Part shown: piece by piece, positions 1-6,811 of the stretch
How positions within the stretch are numbered: position 1 is the stretch's first letter
How the letters are laid out: each line of letters opens with the position of its first letter
Assembly (NCBI GenBank): GCA_045643825.1
Contig: JAZRFV010000016.1
Location: forward strand, 1-16,763
Source of the DNA: Scatosoma sp045643825
GTDB taxonomy: Bacteria; Bacillota; Clostridia; Christensenellales; Borkfalkiaceae
Direction of reading: 5' to 3'
DNA length: 16,763 nt
Program-made: the position numbers and the translations under genes
Notes under the pieces: model-generated
Seen by the model: the letters and a program-made list of their open reading frames with translations, nothing else
The model's database searches: none
What the model was told of the DNA's origin: nothing

Positions 1-3
1 GTT

Positions 4-1404
4 ATGGCTGAAAAAAGAGCAGTAACCATGGAAAAGTTGGTGTCTTTGTGTAAAAACAGAGGCTTTATCTTCCCCGGCAGCGAAATTTACGGTGGTCTTG
101 CAAACACCTGGGACTACGGTCCTTTGGGTGTAGAACTCAAAAACAACGTAAAGAAGGCTTGGTGGAAAAAATTCGTACAAGAAAACCCCTACAACACGGG
201 TGTTGACTGTGCTATCTTGATGAATACCCGTACCTGGCAGGCATCCGGTCACCTTGGCGGTTTCTCCGATCCTTTGATGGATTGTAAGAGCTGTAAGGCA
301 CGCCACCGTGCGGATAACCTCGTAGAAAACTACGTAGCTAAAAAAGGCCTTGACGTAAAGGTAGAATCGATGGATAACGAAGCTTTGGAGGCGTTCATCA
401 CCGAACACAAAATCGTTTGTCCCGTTTGCGGCAACTCTGACTTTACCTCGATTAGAAAATTCAACCTTATGTTCAAAACCTTCCAAGGCGTTACGGAAGA
501 TTCGACGAACACCGTTTATCTCCGTCCCGAAACCGCACAGGGTATCTTTGTGAACTTTGAAAACGTTCAACGTTCTACCCGTATGCGCGTACCTTTCGGT
601 ATCGGTCAAATCGGTAAATCGTTCAGAAACGAAATCACCCCTGGTAACTTCACCTTCCGTACCCGTGAATTTGAACAAATGGAGCTTGGATTCTTCTGCA
701 GGCCTGGTACCGTCCTCGAATGGTTTGCTTACTGGAAGGATTTCTGCAAAAACTGGCTCCTTTCCCTCGGCATGAAGGAAGAAAACCTTCACCTTCGCGA
801 TCATTCCCCTGAAGAGCTTTGCTTCTATTCCAAGGCAACCACCGACTTTGAATATAAATTCGCATTCGGTTGGGGTGAACTTTGGGGTATTGCGGACAGA
901 ACGGATTACGATTTGTCCCAGCACGCAAAAGAATGCGGTAAGCCCATCACCTACCTCGATCCCGTTACCAACGAAAGATACGTACCCTACGTTGTTGAAC
1001 CCTCACTCGGTGCTGACCGCGTAGTGCTTGCGTTCCTTACGGATGCTTACGATGAAGAAGTAGTTGATGCGGAAAAGAATGATATCCGTACGGTTATGCA
1101 TTTCCACCCTGCTCTTGCTCCCTTCAAGTGTGCGGTACTTCCCCTTCAAAAGAACTTGTCGGAAGCAGCGGATGCAATCTATGCAAAGATGCTTAAAAAG
1201 TTCCCTGCAACCTACGACGTAACGGGTTCTATCGGTAAGCGTTACCGTCGTCAGGACGAAATCGGTACCCCTTATTGTGTAACCGTTGACTTCCAAACCT
1301 TGGAAGACAACACCGTAACGGTTCGTGATCGTGATACCATGGAACAAATCCGCGTAAGCGTTGACGAAGCAATCAAGTACATCGAAGAAAAAATCGCCTT
1401 CTAA
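4..1404 (+). CDS. glyS: Glycyl-tRNA synthetase, single-chain (alpha2) type
   Basis: Charges tRNA-Gly with glycine in the cytoplasm; essential for translation. The 466-residue length fits the homodimeric class II enzyme of Bacillota, archaea and eukaryotes rather than the two-subunit GlyQ/GlyS enzyme. Class II motif 1 lies near residues 30-60 (YGGLANTWDYGPLG). Motif 2 spans about 198-227, with the RNE triplet at 208-210 and FRTREFEQME after it. Motif 3 (VVEPSLGADR) is at about 330-339. The C-terminal anticodon-binding domain runs from about 368. Two CxxC pairs (C94/C97 and C139/C142) form the insertion zinc knuckle seen in many members. Only 3 nt precede the ATG, so the ribosome binding site and promoter are outside the window and a start further upstream cannot be excluded. 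The next ATG is at codon 9. Transcription probably ends at the hairpin at 1504-1535. Confidence 0.96.
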   Translation: MAEKRAVTMEKLVSLCKNRGFIFPGSEIYGGLANTWDYGPLGVELKNNVKKAWWKKFVQENPYNTGVDCAILMNTRTWQASGHLGGFSDPLMDCKSCKARHRADNLVENYVAKKGLDVKVESMDNEALEAFITEHKIVCPVCGNSDFTSIRKFNLMFKTFQGVTEDSTNTVYLRPETAQGIFVNFENVQRSTRMRVPFGIGQIGKSFRNEITPGNFTFRTREFEQMELGFFCRPGTVLEWFAYWKDFCKNWLLSLGMKEENLHLRDHSPEELCFYSKATTDFEYKFAFGWGELWGIADRTDYDLSQHAKECGKPITYLDPVTNERYVPYVVEPSLGADRVVLAFLTDAYDEEVVDAEKNDIRTVMHFHPALAPFKCAVLPLQKNLSEAADAIYAKMLKKFPATYDVTGSIGKRYRRQDEIGTPYCVTVDFQTLEDNTVTVRDRDTMEQIRVSVDEAIKYIEEKIAF

Positions 1405-1503
1405 TCGGAGGGCCTCCGCGGGCAAGCCTTAGTGTCTTAGCTTTCGTTTTTGGTAGTTAGCTTCGTGCATTCACTATTGTGGATAAACAATCAAAGTAAA
1501 AAT

Positions 1504-1535
1504 AAAGACCTTCCGTTTGGGAGGTCTTTTGTTTT
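1504..1535 (+). terminator. Intrinsic terminator after glyS
   Basis: An 11-bp stem (AAAGACCTTCC against GGGAGGTCTTT, one G-U pair) with a GTTT loop is followed by TGTTTT. It lies 100 nt after the glyS stop. The minus strand also runs into a T-rich tract (TTATTTTTAC), so it can serve the convergent regulator gene ending at 1568. Confidence 0.88.
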
Positions 1536-1567
1536 ATTCCGTGTCTTCACTGATTATAGCTTATTTG

Positions 1568-2026
1568 TTACAACGTAAGCAGTAATATCGTCACAATGAT
1601 TAAAACCGCCATTACAGCAAACAATATGCAAAACGTCTTCTTTTTTCTTACAAGTGCAAAAATAATACCTGTTGTTGCGATATATGCACCGATGATGCAC
1701 CATATCTCATGCAAAAACATACCAAGGAATGCCATTATAAATCCACCCGCCAAAAGAATGAACCCTAATATCGCTAAATTTTTCCCTTCAACCGACTCTT
1801 TATTCGCTTGCGGTTTCGTATCCTCGCTCGTTTTGCCTGTTACAATATACTCAACGCTTGTGTTGAAAAGTTTCGCCAACGCCATTAAATTGTAGGCATC
1901 GGGTGCACAAGCATCTGTTTCCCATTTTGAAACAGACTGCCTAGATACACCAATTTTATCCGCTATTTCTTCCTGTGAAAATTGTTGTGCTTTTCTCAAC
2001 GCAACGATTCTATTTCCTATCGTCAT
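1568..2026 (-). CDS. XRE-family regulator with three C-terminal membrane helices
   Basis: A 152-residue protein with an N-terminal Cro/C1-type helix-turn-helix at about residues 4-60; the recognition region reads IGVSRQSVSKWE, typical of the family. A polar linker (about 64-82, TSEDTKPQANKE) leads to three hydrophobic segments at about 84-104, 108-126 and 131-151. This predicts a DNA-binding domain tethered to the membrane. HTH-plus-membrane proteins of this layout are common in Bacillota, often with no assigned signal. The start was set at the ATG with GCGAGG 8-12 nt upstream; an open frame extends 15 codons further but through the promoter. A sigma-A promoter lies directly upstream at 2057-2085. 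It has no same-strand partner at close range, so the target is unknown; autoregulation is plausible only by analogy. Confidence 0.88.
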   Translation of the reverse strand: MTIGNRIVALRKAQQFSQEEIADKIGVSRQSVSKWETDACAPDAYNLMALAKLFNTSVEYIVTGKTSEDTKPQANKESVEGKNLAILGFILLAGGFIMAFLGMFLHEIWCIIGAYIATTGIIFALVRKKKTFCILFAVMAVLIIVTILLLTL

Positions 2027-2056
2027 AATTGTACCTCGCTCATATTCATTGATACC

Positions 2057-2085
2057 ATTATACACCCACAATTAAATATTTTCAA
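2057..2085 (-). promoter_or_regulatory. Sigma-A promoter of the XRE regulator gene
   Basis: On the minus strand, TTGAAA (2080-2085) and TATAAT (2057-2062) are separated by 17 nt. The -10 hexamer is a perfect consensus and the -35 has one mismatch. It lies 30 nt upstream of the chosen ATG. Confidence 0.85.
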
Positions 2086-2216
2086 CCAAAAAATACGCAA
2101 CTTTAGTTTACATTTGGCATATACTTGTTGCCTTTTTCATAAAACTCGGTGAAAATGAAAACAAATAGCAATTCTCCTGCATTTTTATAGTTACTAAATT
2201 AAACTTAGAGATCAGT

Positions 2217-2248
2217 AAAAGCCATCCGTTTTGGATGGCTTTTCTTAT
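2217..2248 (+). terminator. Orphan terminator-like hairpin
   Basis: AAAAGCCATCC and GGATGGCTTTT form a perfect 11-bp stem around a GTTTT loop, followed by CTTATTT on the plus strand. No plus-strand gene precedes it. On the minus strand it would be a second hairpin, about 90-115 nt after the small lipoprotein stop and behind that gene's own terminator. Confidence 0.7.
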
Positions 2249-2249
2249 T

Positions 2250-2267
2250 TCAACGCGTACCTGCCCC
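2250..2267 (-). repeat. Short intergenic repeat, copy A
   Basis: The minus strand reads GGGGCAGGTACGCGTTGA, identical over 18 nt to copy B at 15292-15309 and related to copy C at 5231-5244. It lies behind the stop of the small lipoprotein gene and directly before the hairpin at 2217-2243. Confidence 0.6.
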
Positions 2268-2277
2268 TATCATTTGT

Positions 2278-2322
2278 AAAAAATAAGCGGATGCAACCTT
2301 CGTCGCATCCGCCCATTTTTTT
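2278..2322 (-). terminator. Terminator of the small lipoprotein gene
   Basis: An 8-bp GC-rich stem (GCGGATGC at 2287-2294 with GCATCCGC at 2305-2312) has a 10-nt loop. The minus strand follows it with TTATTTTTT. A T-run also flanks the plus side (2315-2322), so it could act in both directions. Confidence 0.8.
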
Positions 2323-2331
2323 TAGATTTCA

Positions 2332-2544
2332 TTAGTCACCGAAAAGACCATCCATGATGCCATCGGTTACGTTGTCAACGCCTCTTTCGATAAGGCAGGA
2401 AGGGCAAAGTTCTACATCTTTGTCTTCAATTTCGTAAACCTTTACGTTTTTCTCCGTCTTGCAATCGTCACATTTACCATCTTCACAACCAGCGAGACAG
2501 AAAAGTGCCGTTACCGCCAAAATACCACAAAGCAATTTTTTCAT
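2332..2544 (-). CDS. Small secreted lipoprotein with two CxxC pairs
   Basis: A 70-residue protein of unknown function. Residues 1-20 form a lipoprotein signal peptide (MKK, hydrophobic stretch, LAGC lipobox), so the mature chain starts at lipidated C20 outside the membrane. The short mature part carries C25-DD-C28 and C47-PS-C50, about 18 residues apart, an arrangement typical of a small zinc ribbon or rubredoxin-like knuckle. It ends in an acidic, Gly-rich tail. AGGAGG lies about 8 nt before the ATG, and a near-consensus promoter sits at 2577-2604, so the gene looks well expressed and is probably monocistronic with its own terminator. Metal binding is inferred from cysteine spacing only; a thiol/disulfide role outside the cell is an alternative. 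No named family recognised. Confidence 0.85.
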   Translation of the reverse strand: MKKLLCGILAVTALFCLAGCEDGKCDDCKTEKNVKVYEIEDKDVELCPSCLIERGVDNVTDGIMDGLFGD

Positions 2545-2576
2545 AATTCATTTCCTCCTAATAATTTTATACCGCT

Positions 2577-2604
2577 ATTATACCACAAAAATATATTTTG
2601 TCAA
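2577..2604 (-). promoter_or_regulatory. Sigma-A promoter of the small lipoprotein gene
   Basis: On the minus strand TTGACA (2599-2604) and TATAAT (2577-2582), both perfect consensus hexamers, are separated by 16 nt of AT-rich DNA. It starts 32 nt upstream of the ATG at 2544. Confidence 0.9.
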
Positions 2605-2634
2605 GGCTTATAAGCGATTTTTTTGTTTACAACT

Positions 2635-4224
2635 TTAATTTTTCGACCAATTATCCAAGCCTTCGTTTGTAATCGTGCCATCCTCTTTCAATTTTCCAAA
2701 CTTTTCACGCATTTCCTCCACCGTACCGATATAAAGGGCAAAGCTGTACTCAAACGGCACAAAATCCACCATCAAACGGGTAACCGCAGGGCTGAAATAA
2801 TTGTAATTATCCACGTATGCGCTGGGGATATATTTTTCCCCACGGAAATCGTATATATTATTATCGTAGGTATGGTTGTAAAGAAGGGTATACGAGGTGG
2901 TTTTCCAACCGCGCGATGCCGAAAAACGCTCCACGTTCGGCATATACATACCCATACCGAATCCCTTGTCGTTGACGTTTGCCAGCCAATCCCCAGGGAT
3001 CTTACTCGCTTGCAATTGATACCAATAATTCCCATCCACCTCTTCTAAAAGGGAGGTTTTCATTGTCGAAGTAGCGGCAGGAATGGGGCTTAAACCCGGA
3101 TCGTTGATCACCCCGTCCACCGTTTCACAGTAAAAATAATTCAAAGGCTGAACGGTGTAAACGGCAGGGATTTCCTGCCCATGCGACCCCGTTTTTTCCA
3201 TATCCGTAAACTGTGAAAAGTTCGTAAAACGGTTGGTCACGATTAAGGCACCACCCTCGTCAAAGGTGTAGGTGCTTTCCATGTAAGAGTCGGTTTGCGT
3301 GTTGTCAAAAAACCAATCCTGCGGACGCACCTTTACATACAGGCTGTCCTCTGTCACCTTGTAATCGATGATTTGCGTTTGCTTGTCCCCTGCGCTGCCT
3401 GCCTGCACGGGGTTGTAGACGTACCCTTCACCGATACCATCATACAAAACGTCGTCGTCGGGTTTGTAGCCGTTTTTCTCCCCTACCCAAGAATAGTAGG
3501 ATTGCTGAAGTTCTCGTCCCAAATCGTGAATGTTGATAAAGTTAACACGATCGGAAATGGTATCAACGGCGGTACTATCAATATTTTCATCGATACGCAC
3601 CATACCATCCTCGTCGAGGTATTCCACCACGCCCCTATTCAGGCTTTCAAGGTGACAAAGCGCACCACCTGCGGCGAGCCACGCCCCGACCTTGATCGAG
3701 CCGTTGTCAAGATAGAGCATTTCCGTATTATCCCACACCCTATCCGACATCGTAATGCCATCCACACGCACACTACCTTGCGTAGCCCCTACGTTTTGCA
3801 GAGTGATTTTGTCAATTTTCTTATCAAACGCACCAAACGCCCCAATACGATAGGCATCTAAAAACATGGAAAATCCCTTCGCACCTTGCTCGATAAAGAA
3901 TTTTTCCTTGTGCGTTTTCTTACTGTCGGTTTTATCGGTGTAATGGATATACCCCACCAAAGGCGTATCCGTAGCAAGCTGAATGGTAAGATAGTTTTTA
4001 TCCCCCACCACTTTGCCGATCACAAGCTCTTGGGTTGCCCCTGCGGAAAGGAGGAATCCTTTCATTTTTCCACAAAGTGTTTGAGTGGAATCCTCTACCG
4101 AGCTGTCTTGCGACTGGCTACCGCCCTCACCTTTCCCTAAAAAGGAGCAGGAGGAAGCCATCGTCAAGCAGGTCACCATCGAAAGAAACACCGCTATTCT
4201 ATTTTTCATCTTCTTTTTTGTCAT
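2635..4224 (-). CDS. Large secreted lipoprotein, probable beta-sandwich carbohydrate-related protein
   Basis: About 529 residues. The N-terminus (MTKKKMKN, hydrophobic core, TMASSC) is a lipoprotein signal peptide with the lipid-bearing Cys near residue 26, followed by a Gly/Ser/Asp-rich linker. Residues about 50-150 look like a small beta domain (YLTIQLATDTP, KIDKITLQNVG). From about 165 the chain resembles large beta-sandwich domains of secreted bacterial proteins: GAWLAAGGALCHLE, then an INIHDLGRELQQSYYS segment, YNPVQAG, and LYVKVRPQDWF. I recall such segments from carbohydrate-active or carbohydrate-binding proteins, but I cannot name the family and see no catalytic motif I trust. The ATG at 4224 was chosen because AGGTG lies 6 nt upstream; a GTG at 4233 is in frame but has no such site. 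The gene follows the dehydrogenase gene by 25 nt and is probably co-transcribed. Confidence 0.82.
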   Translation of the reverse strand: MTKKKMKNRIAVFLSMVTCLTMASSCSFLGKGEGGSQSQDSSVEDSTQTLCGKMKGFLLSAGATQELVIGKVVGDKNYLTIQLATDTPLVGYIHYTDKTDSKKTHKEKFFIEQGAKGFSMFLDAYRIGAFGAFDKKIDKITLQNVGATQGSVRVDGITMSDRVWDNTEMLYLDNGSIKVGAWLAAGGALCHLESLNRGVVEYLDEDGMVRIDENIDSTAVDTISDRVNFINIHDLGRELQQSYYSWVGEKNGYKPDDDVLYDGIGEGYVYNPVQAGSAGDKQTQIIDYKVTEDSLYVKVRPQDWFFDNTQTDSYMESTYTFDEGGALIVTNRFTNFSQFTDMEKTGSHGQEIPAVYTVQPLNYFYCETVDGVINDPGLSPIPAATSTMKTSLLEEVDGNYWYQLQASKIPGDWLANVNDKGFGMGMYMPNVERFSASRGWKTTSYTLLYNHTYDNNIYDFRGEKYIPSAYVDNYNYFSPAVTRLMVDFVPFEYSFALYIGTVEEMREKFGKLKEDGTITNEGLDNWSKN

Positions 4225-4249
4225 TATAAGCACCTAAAATCAAAAATCC

Positions 4250-5176
4250 CTATACCATGTCCGCGTTTATTCGGTTAATTTCTTTGTTGGTGAAGTCGAT
4301 TAACTCATCTGCGCCCACTTTTACCTTACGCAAAATGCGGTTTTTCTTCGGATATCCCCAACCGCCAAACAAGGCTCTTGGACCAATCAAGCTACCCGTT
4401 TTCGTTTGACCGTTCATTAAATGTGCAAGTGCCAATGCCGATTTTTCAGGGGTATTAAATAAACCGCGCGCAAAATTTGCCGCGCCCCGCACTTTACCGC
4501 CAAAGGCGTTCAACCCCAGGGGCGTCATGGCAATGCCAGGGTGGATCATCCATACGCGCAAGTTAGTCCCCTGCAAACGGTTTGCCAAGGCATAGCTGTA
4601 ACGGGCAAGGCACAGCTTTGACCGTGCATACGCACCGAAATTTTTATACTTTTTCTCGTAATAAAAATCGCCGTACTTGATTTTTGCAATCTTGTGGATT
4701 ATCGAAACGGTATTCACGTACCCCACCTCGTGTGGAAGGCTCTGCAAATAGGGTATCAGCTTTTCCGTCAGGTAATACACGCCGAAATAGTTGGTGCCGA
4801 TAACCAGCTCTAACCCGTTTTTCGTCTTTTGGTTGGGTTGATAGAACACACCTGCATTGTTGACGAAGAAATCCACGTCCGTTTTTTCTTGTACAAATAC
4901 CTCTACAAAGCGGTCAATCGAGGCAAAGTCCGCCATATCCAGTTGCATCAGCGTGATACTTGCATTAGGATATTCCTGCAAAAGGGTGTCCTTCGCTTTT
5001 TCCGCTTTTTGCAGATTTCTACACGCCATAATCACCCTTGCCCCCATATACAGCATTAGCTCTGTTTCCTTAAGCCCGATACCGCTATTTGCGCCCGTGA
5101 TCAGCACCGTTTTCCCTTCCATGGAAACGGGTGCGTGTTTTTTCAGCCATTGAATTGTCTTTTTTGAAAGCGACAT
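4250..5176 (-). CDS. Short-chain dehydrogenase/reductase, retinol-dehydrogenase-like
   Basis: A 308-residue NAD(P)-dependent oxidoreductase of the classical SDR superfamily. It shows the Rossmann motif TGANSGIG at 27-34, the NNAG structural motif at 106-109, the catalytic Ser at S158 (VNTVSII), and the catalytic YxxxK pair Y183/K187. An Arg follows the first beta-alpha unit (ACRN, R53), which often goes with NADP(H) preference. The extended C-terminus and overall pattern resemble the retinol dehydrogenase/WW-oxidoreductase-like branch; the substrate is unknown. GAGGGG lies 6 nt before the ATG. A hairpin ends just upstream of that site (5198-5225), and the lipoprotein gene follows 25 nt after the stop, suggesting a two-gene unit. 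Why a cytoplasmic reductase is paired with a surface lipoprotein is not evident. Confidence 0.92.
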   Translation of the reverse strand: MSLSKKTIQWLKKHAPVSMEGKTVLITGANSGIGLKETELMLYMGARVIMACRNLQKAEKAKDTLLQEYPNASITLMQLDMADFASIDRFVEVFVQEKTDVDFFVNNAGVFYQPNQKTKNGLELVIGTNYFGVYYLTEKLIPYLQSLPHEVGYVNTVSIIHKIAKIKYGDFYYEKKYKNFGAYARSKLCLARYSYALANRLQGTNLRVWMIHPGIAMTPLGLNAFGGKVRGAANFARGLFNTPEKSALALAHLMNGQTKTGSLIGPRALFGGWGYPKKNRILRKVKVGADELIDFTNKEINRINADMV

Positions 5177-5193
5177 ACTTACCCCTCTTTATT

Positions 5194-5225
5194 GTGAAAA
5201 TATACCCCGAAATCGGGGTATATTT
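5194..5225 (-). terminator. Intercistronic hairpin between FAD enzyme and SDR genes
   Basis: A 12-bp perfect stem (AAATATACCCCG with CGGGGTATATTT) around a 4-nt loop is followed on the minus strand by a short, broken T stretch (TTTTCAC). It lies 26-53 nt after the FAD gene stop and only about 10 nt before the ribosome binding site of the SDR gene. I see no clear promoter for the SDR gene after it, so partial readthrough is possible. Confidence 0.75.
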
Positions 5226-5230
5226 CCATT

Positions 5231-5244
5231 TCACCGCATACCTG
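5231..5244 (-). repeat. Short intergenic repeat, diverged copy C
   Basis: The minus strand reads CAGGTATGCGGTGA, differing at two of 14 positions from the matching part of copies A and B. It begins a few bases after the stop of the FAD enzyme gene and precedes a terminator hairpin, as copy A does. Confidence 0.4.
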
Positions 5245-5250
5245 GGTGGG

Positions 5251-6618
5251 TTATTTGCTTAAAATTTGTCTTGCTACGTGTACACCGCTTGCCGATGCGT
5301 GGGAAAGGGAGTGGGTGATACCACTACCGTCGCCAATCACGTACAAGCCTTCGTAACAGCTTTGAAGGTTGTTATCCACCGCAACCTCCATATTGTAGAA
5401 TTTAACCTCTACACCGTAAAGAAGCGTATCGTCGTTTGCCATACCGGGTGCAACCTTATCGAGTGCGTAAATCATTTCGATGATGCCGTCCAAAATACGT
5501 TTGGGCAATACCAAGCTCAAATCGCCAGGCGTTGCACTCAAGGTAGGTACGGTGAAGGATTCCGCCATACGGGAAGGGGTACTTCTACGGCCTTGAATGA
5601 GGTCACCGAAGCGTTGTACGATGATACCGCCGCCAAGCATATTGCTCAAACGAGCAATCGATTCGCCATAGCCGTTGGAATCACGGAAGGGTTCGGAGAA
5701 ACGCTTCGCAACGAGCAATGCAAAGTTGGTGTTGTTCGTTTGCTTTGCAGGATCCTCGTAGCTGTGGCCGTTTACCGTGATAATGCCGTTGGTATTTTCA
5801 CTAACCACCGCGCCCTTGGGATTCATACAGAAGGTACGTACCAAATCGCCGTATTTTTGGGTGCGGTACACGATTTTACTTTCGTATAATTCGTTCGTGA
5901 TATGAGAGAAAACTTCCGCAGGAATTTCCACACGTACACCGATGTCCACACGGTTCGATTTCGTGGCGATTTTCATTTCATCGCATACCTGCTGCATCCA
6001 TTTACTGCCGCTACGCCCTACGGACATAACGCAATATTTTCCTTCGAAGGTATCCTTCTTGGTATAAACGCGGTAACCGTTTTCCGCTTTTTCCACCTTC
6101 GTAACGGGGGTATCAAAGTAGAAATCTACCTTACCCTTCAAATCGTTGTACATATTTTCAAGCACGACGTAGTTGATATCCGTACCGAGGTGACGAACGG
6201 ATGCTTCTAAAAGGTGCAAATCGTTTTGCATGCAAAGCTTCTTAAATTGCGAGCCTGCGGTCGAGTACAGCTTCGTACCCTCCCCACCGTAACGCATATT
6301 GATCTCGTCTACGTATTCCATCAATTCAAGGGCTTTTTTCTTCCCCAAATACTCGTAAAGGGTACCGCCGAAATCGTTGGTGATGTTGTATTTACCATCC
6401 GAGAAGGCACCTGCACCACCGAAACCGCTCATAATCGAACAGCTTTTGCAGTTGATACAGCTTTTTACCTTATCCCCATCGATGGGGCATTTACGTTTGC
6501 TTAAAGCGTGACCGCTTTCAAACACAGCCACCTTCAAATCGGTGTTTTCACGAGTCAATTCGTATGCGGAAAAGATACCGCCGGGGCCTGCACCGATGAT
6601 GATTACGTCGTAATTCAT
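5251..6618 (-). CDS. FAD-dependent oxidoreductase (COG2509-like flavoprotein)
   Basis: A 455-residue flavoprotein. The N-terminus has the dinucleotide-binding motif GAGPGG at 9-14, with the acidic residue E34 ending the second strand for ribose binding. The C-terminus has the second FAD motif (YVIGDGSGITHS, about 426-437) and ends in a helix typical of the glutathione-reductase-like fold. Between residues 44 and 60 lies CPID...C54-IN-C57-KS-C60, a cysteine cluster followed by a Gly-rich stretch (SGFGGAGAFSDGK, 64-76). This combination is typical of a conserved but poorly characterised clostridial FAD-dependent dehydrogenase family; the substrate is unknown, and whether the cysteines bind a cluster is not shown by sequence. 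The ATG has AGGAGG 7 nt upstream and a near-perfect promoter at 6671-6699. It is divergent from the nucleotidase fusion gene. Confidence 0.92.
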   Translation of the reverse strand: MNYDVIIIGAGPGGIFSAYELTRENTDLKVAVFESGHALSKRKCPIDGDKVKSCINCKSCSIMSGFGGAGAFSDGKYNITNDFGGTLYEYLGKKKALELMEYVDEINMRYGGEGTKLYSTAGSQFKKLCMQNDLHLLEASVRHLGTDINYVVLENMYNDLKGKVDFYFDTPVTKVEKAENGYRVYTKKDTFEGKYCVMSVGRSGSKWMQQVCDEMKIATKSNRVDIGVRVEIPAEVFSHITNELYESKIVYRTQKYGDLVRTFCMNPKGAVVSENTNGIITVNGHSYEDPAKQTNNTNFALLVAKRFSEPFRDSNGYGESIARLSNMLGGGIIVQRFGDLIQGRRSTPSRMAESFTVPTLSATPGDLSLVLPKRILDGIIEMIYALDKVAPGMANDDTLLYGVEVKFYNMEVAVDNNLQSCYEGLYVIGDGSGITHSLSHASASGVHVARQILSK

Positions 6619-6670
6619 AGTTTTCCTCCTAAAAATAGGTTTTTCCTTGTAAAGTCACAATCCAGCGGAT

Positions 6671-6699
6671 ATTATAGCATAGTTTTTAACATTTTTCAA
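6671..6699 (-). promoter_or_regulatory. Sigma-A promoter of the FAD oxidoreductase gene
   Basis: The minus strand has TTGAAA (6694-6699), a 17-nt spacer ending in TGC, and TATAAT (6671-6676). The TG one base before the -10 makes it an extended -10 promoter. It lies about 50 nt upstream of the ATG at 6618. Confidence 0.9.
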
Positions 6700-6750
6700 G
6701 GGGAAATGAAGAATTTTTATCCATTTTTACATATAATTTTAGAAAAGGTA

Positions 6751-6779
6751 TTGATTTTTCCCCAAATTTGCTGTATAAT
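6751..6779 (+). promoter_or_regulatory. Sigma-A promoter of the nucleotidase-kinase fusion operon
   Basis: TTGATT (6751-6756) and TATAAT (6774-6779) are separated by exactly 17 nt, with TG in the usual upstream position (CTG before the -10). It is divergent from the promoter at 6671-6699, with about 50 nt between the -35 elements, and 32 nt upstream of the ATG at 6812. Confidence 0.9.
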
Positions 6780-6811
6780 ACCCTTCCAAAAACAATGAAA
6801 AGGAGGAGAAT

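Larger units (their letters stand above)
2086..2331. other. AT-rich intergenic stretch with two hairpins and a repeat copy
   Basis: The non-coding stretch 2027-2331 is about 305 nt. It holds the regulator promoter (2057-2085), an 11-bp perfect hairpin at 2217-2243, one copy of a short dispersed repeat (2250-2267), and a second hairpin serving the small lipoprotein gene (2278-2322). From 2086 to 2216 I see no convincing gene. The only framed candidate is an 11-codon ORF at 2155-2190, which I do not call. Confidence 0.6.

Noticed and set aside
1478..1486. Perfect DnaA-box match (TTATCCACA on the minus strand)
   Set aside because: A single 9-mer, with only one weak relative near 2059; no cluster, AT-rich unwinding region or dnaA/dnaN neighbour, so not an origin.
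1405..1503. Possible small gene or RNA between glyS and its terminator (palindromic CGGAGGGCCTCCG, TTAGCTT repeats)
   Set aside because: No ribosome binding site with a reading frame and no recognisable RNA fold; best treated as the glyS 3' untranslated region.
2155..2190. 11-codon ORF (MKTNSNSPAFL) that could be a leader peptide before the orphan hairpin
   Set aside because: GGTG is too close to its ATG, there is no downstream gene to regulate on the plus strand, and no amino-acid bias.
3295..3861. Open frame of 188 codons on the plus strand opposite the large lipoprotein gene
   Set aside because: Composition is that of a reverse-complement shadow, with no start signal; the minus-strand gene has a signal peptide and a good ribosome binding site.
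5266..5889. Open frame of about 200 codons on the plus strand opposite the FAD oxidoreductase gene
   Set aside because: No ribosome binding site or recognisable domain; the opposite strand encodes clear FAD motifs, so this is an antisense shadow.
5978..5991. A further match to the intergenic repeat (minus CAGGTATGCGATGA)
   Set aside because: It lies inside the FAD enzyme gene and encodes QVCDE-type residues, so the match may be due to protein sequence; kept only as a caution for the repeat.
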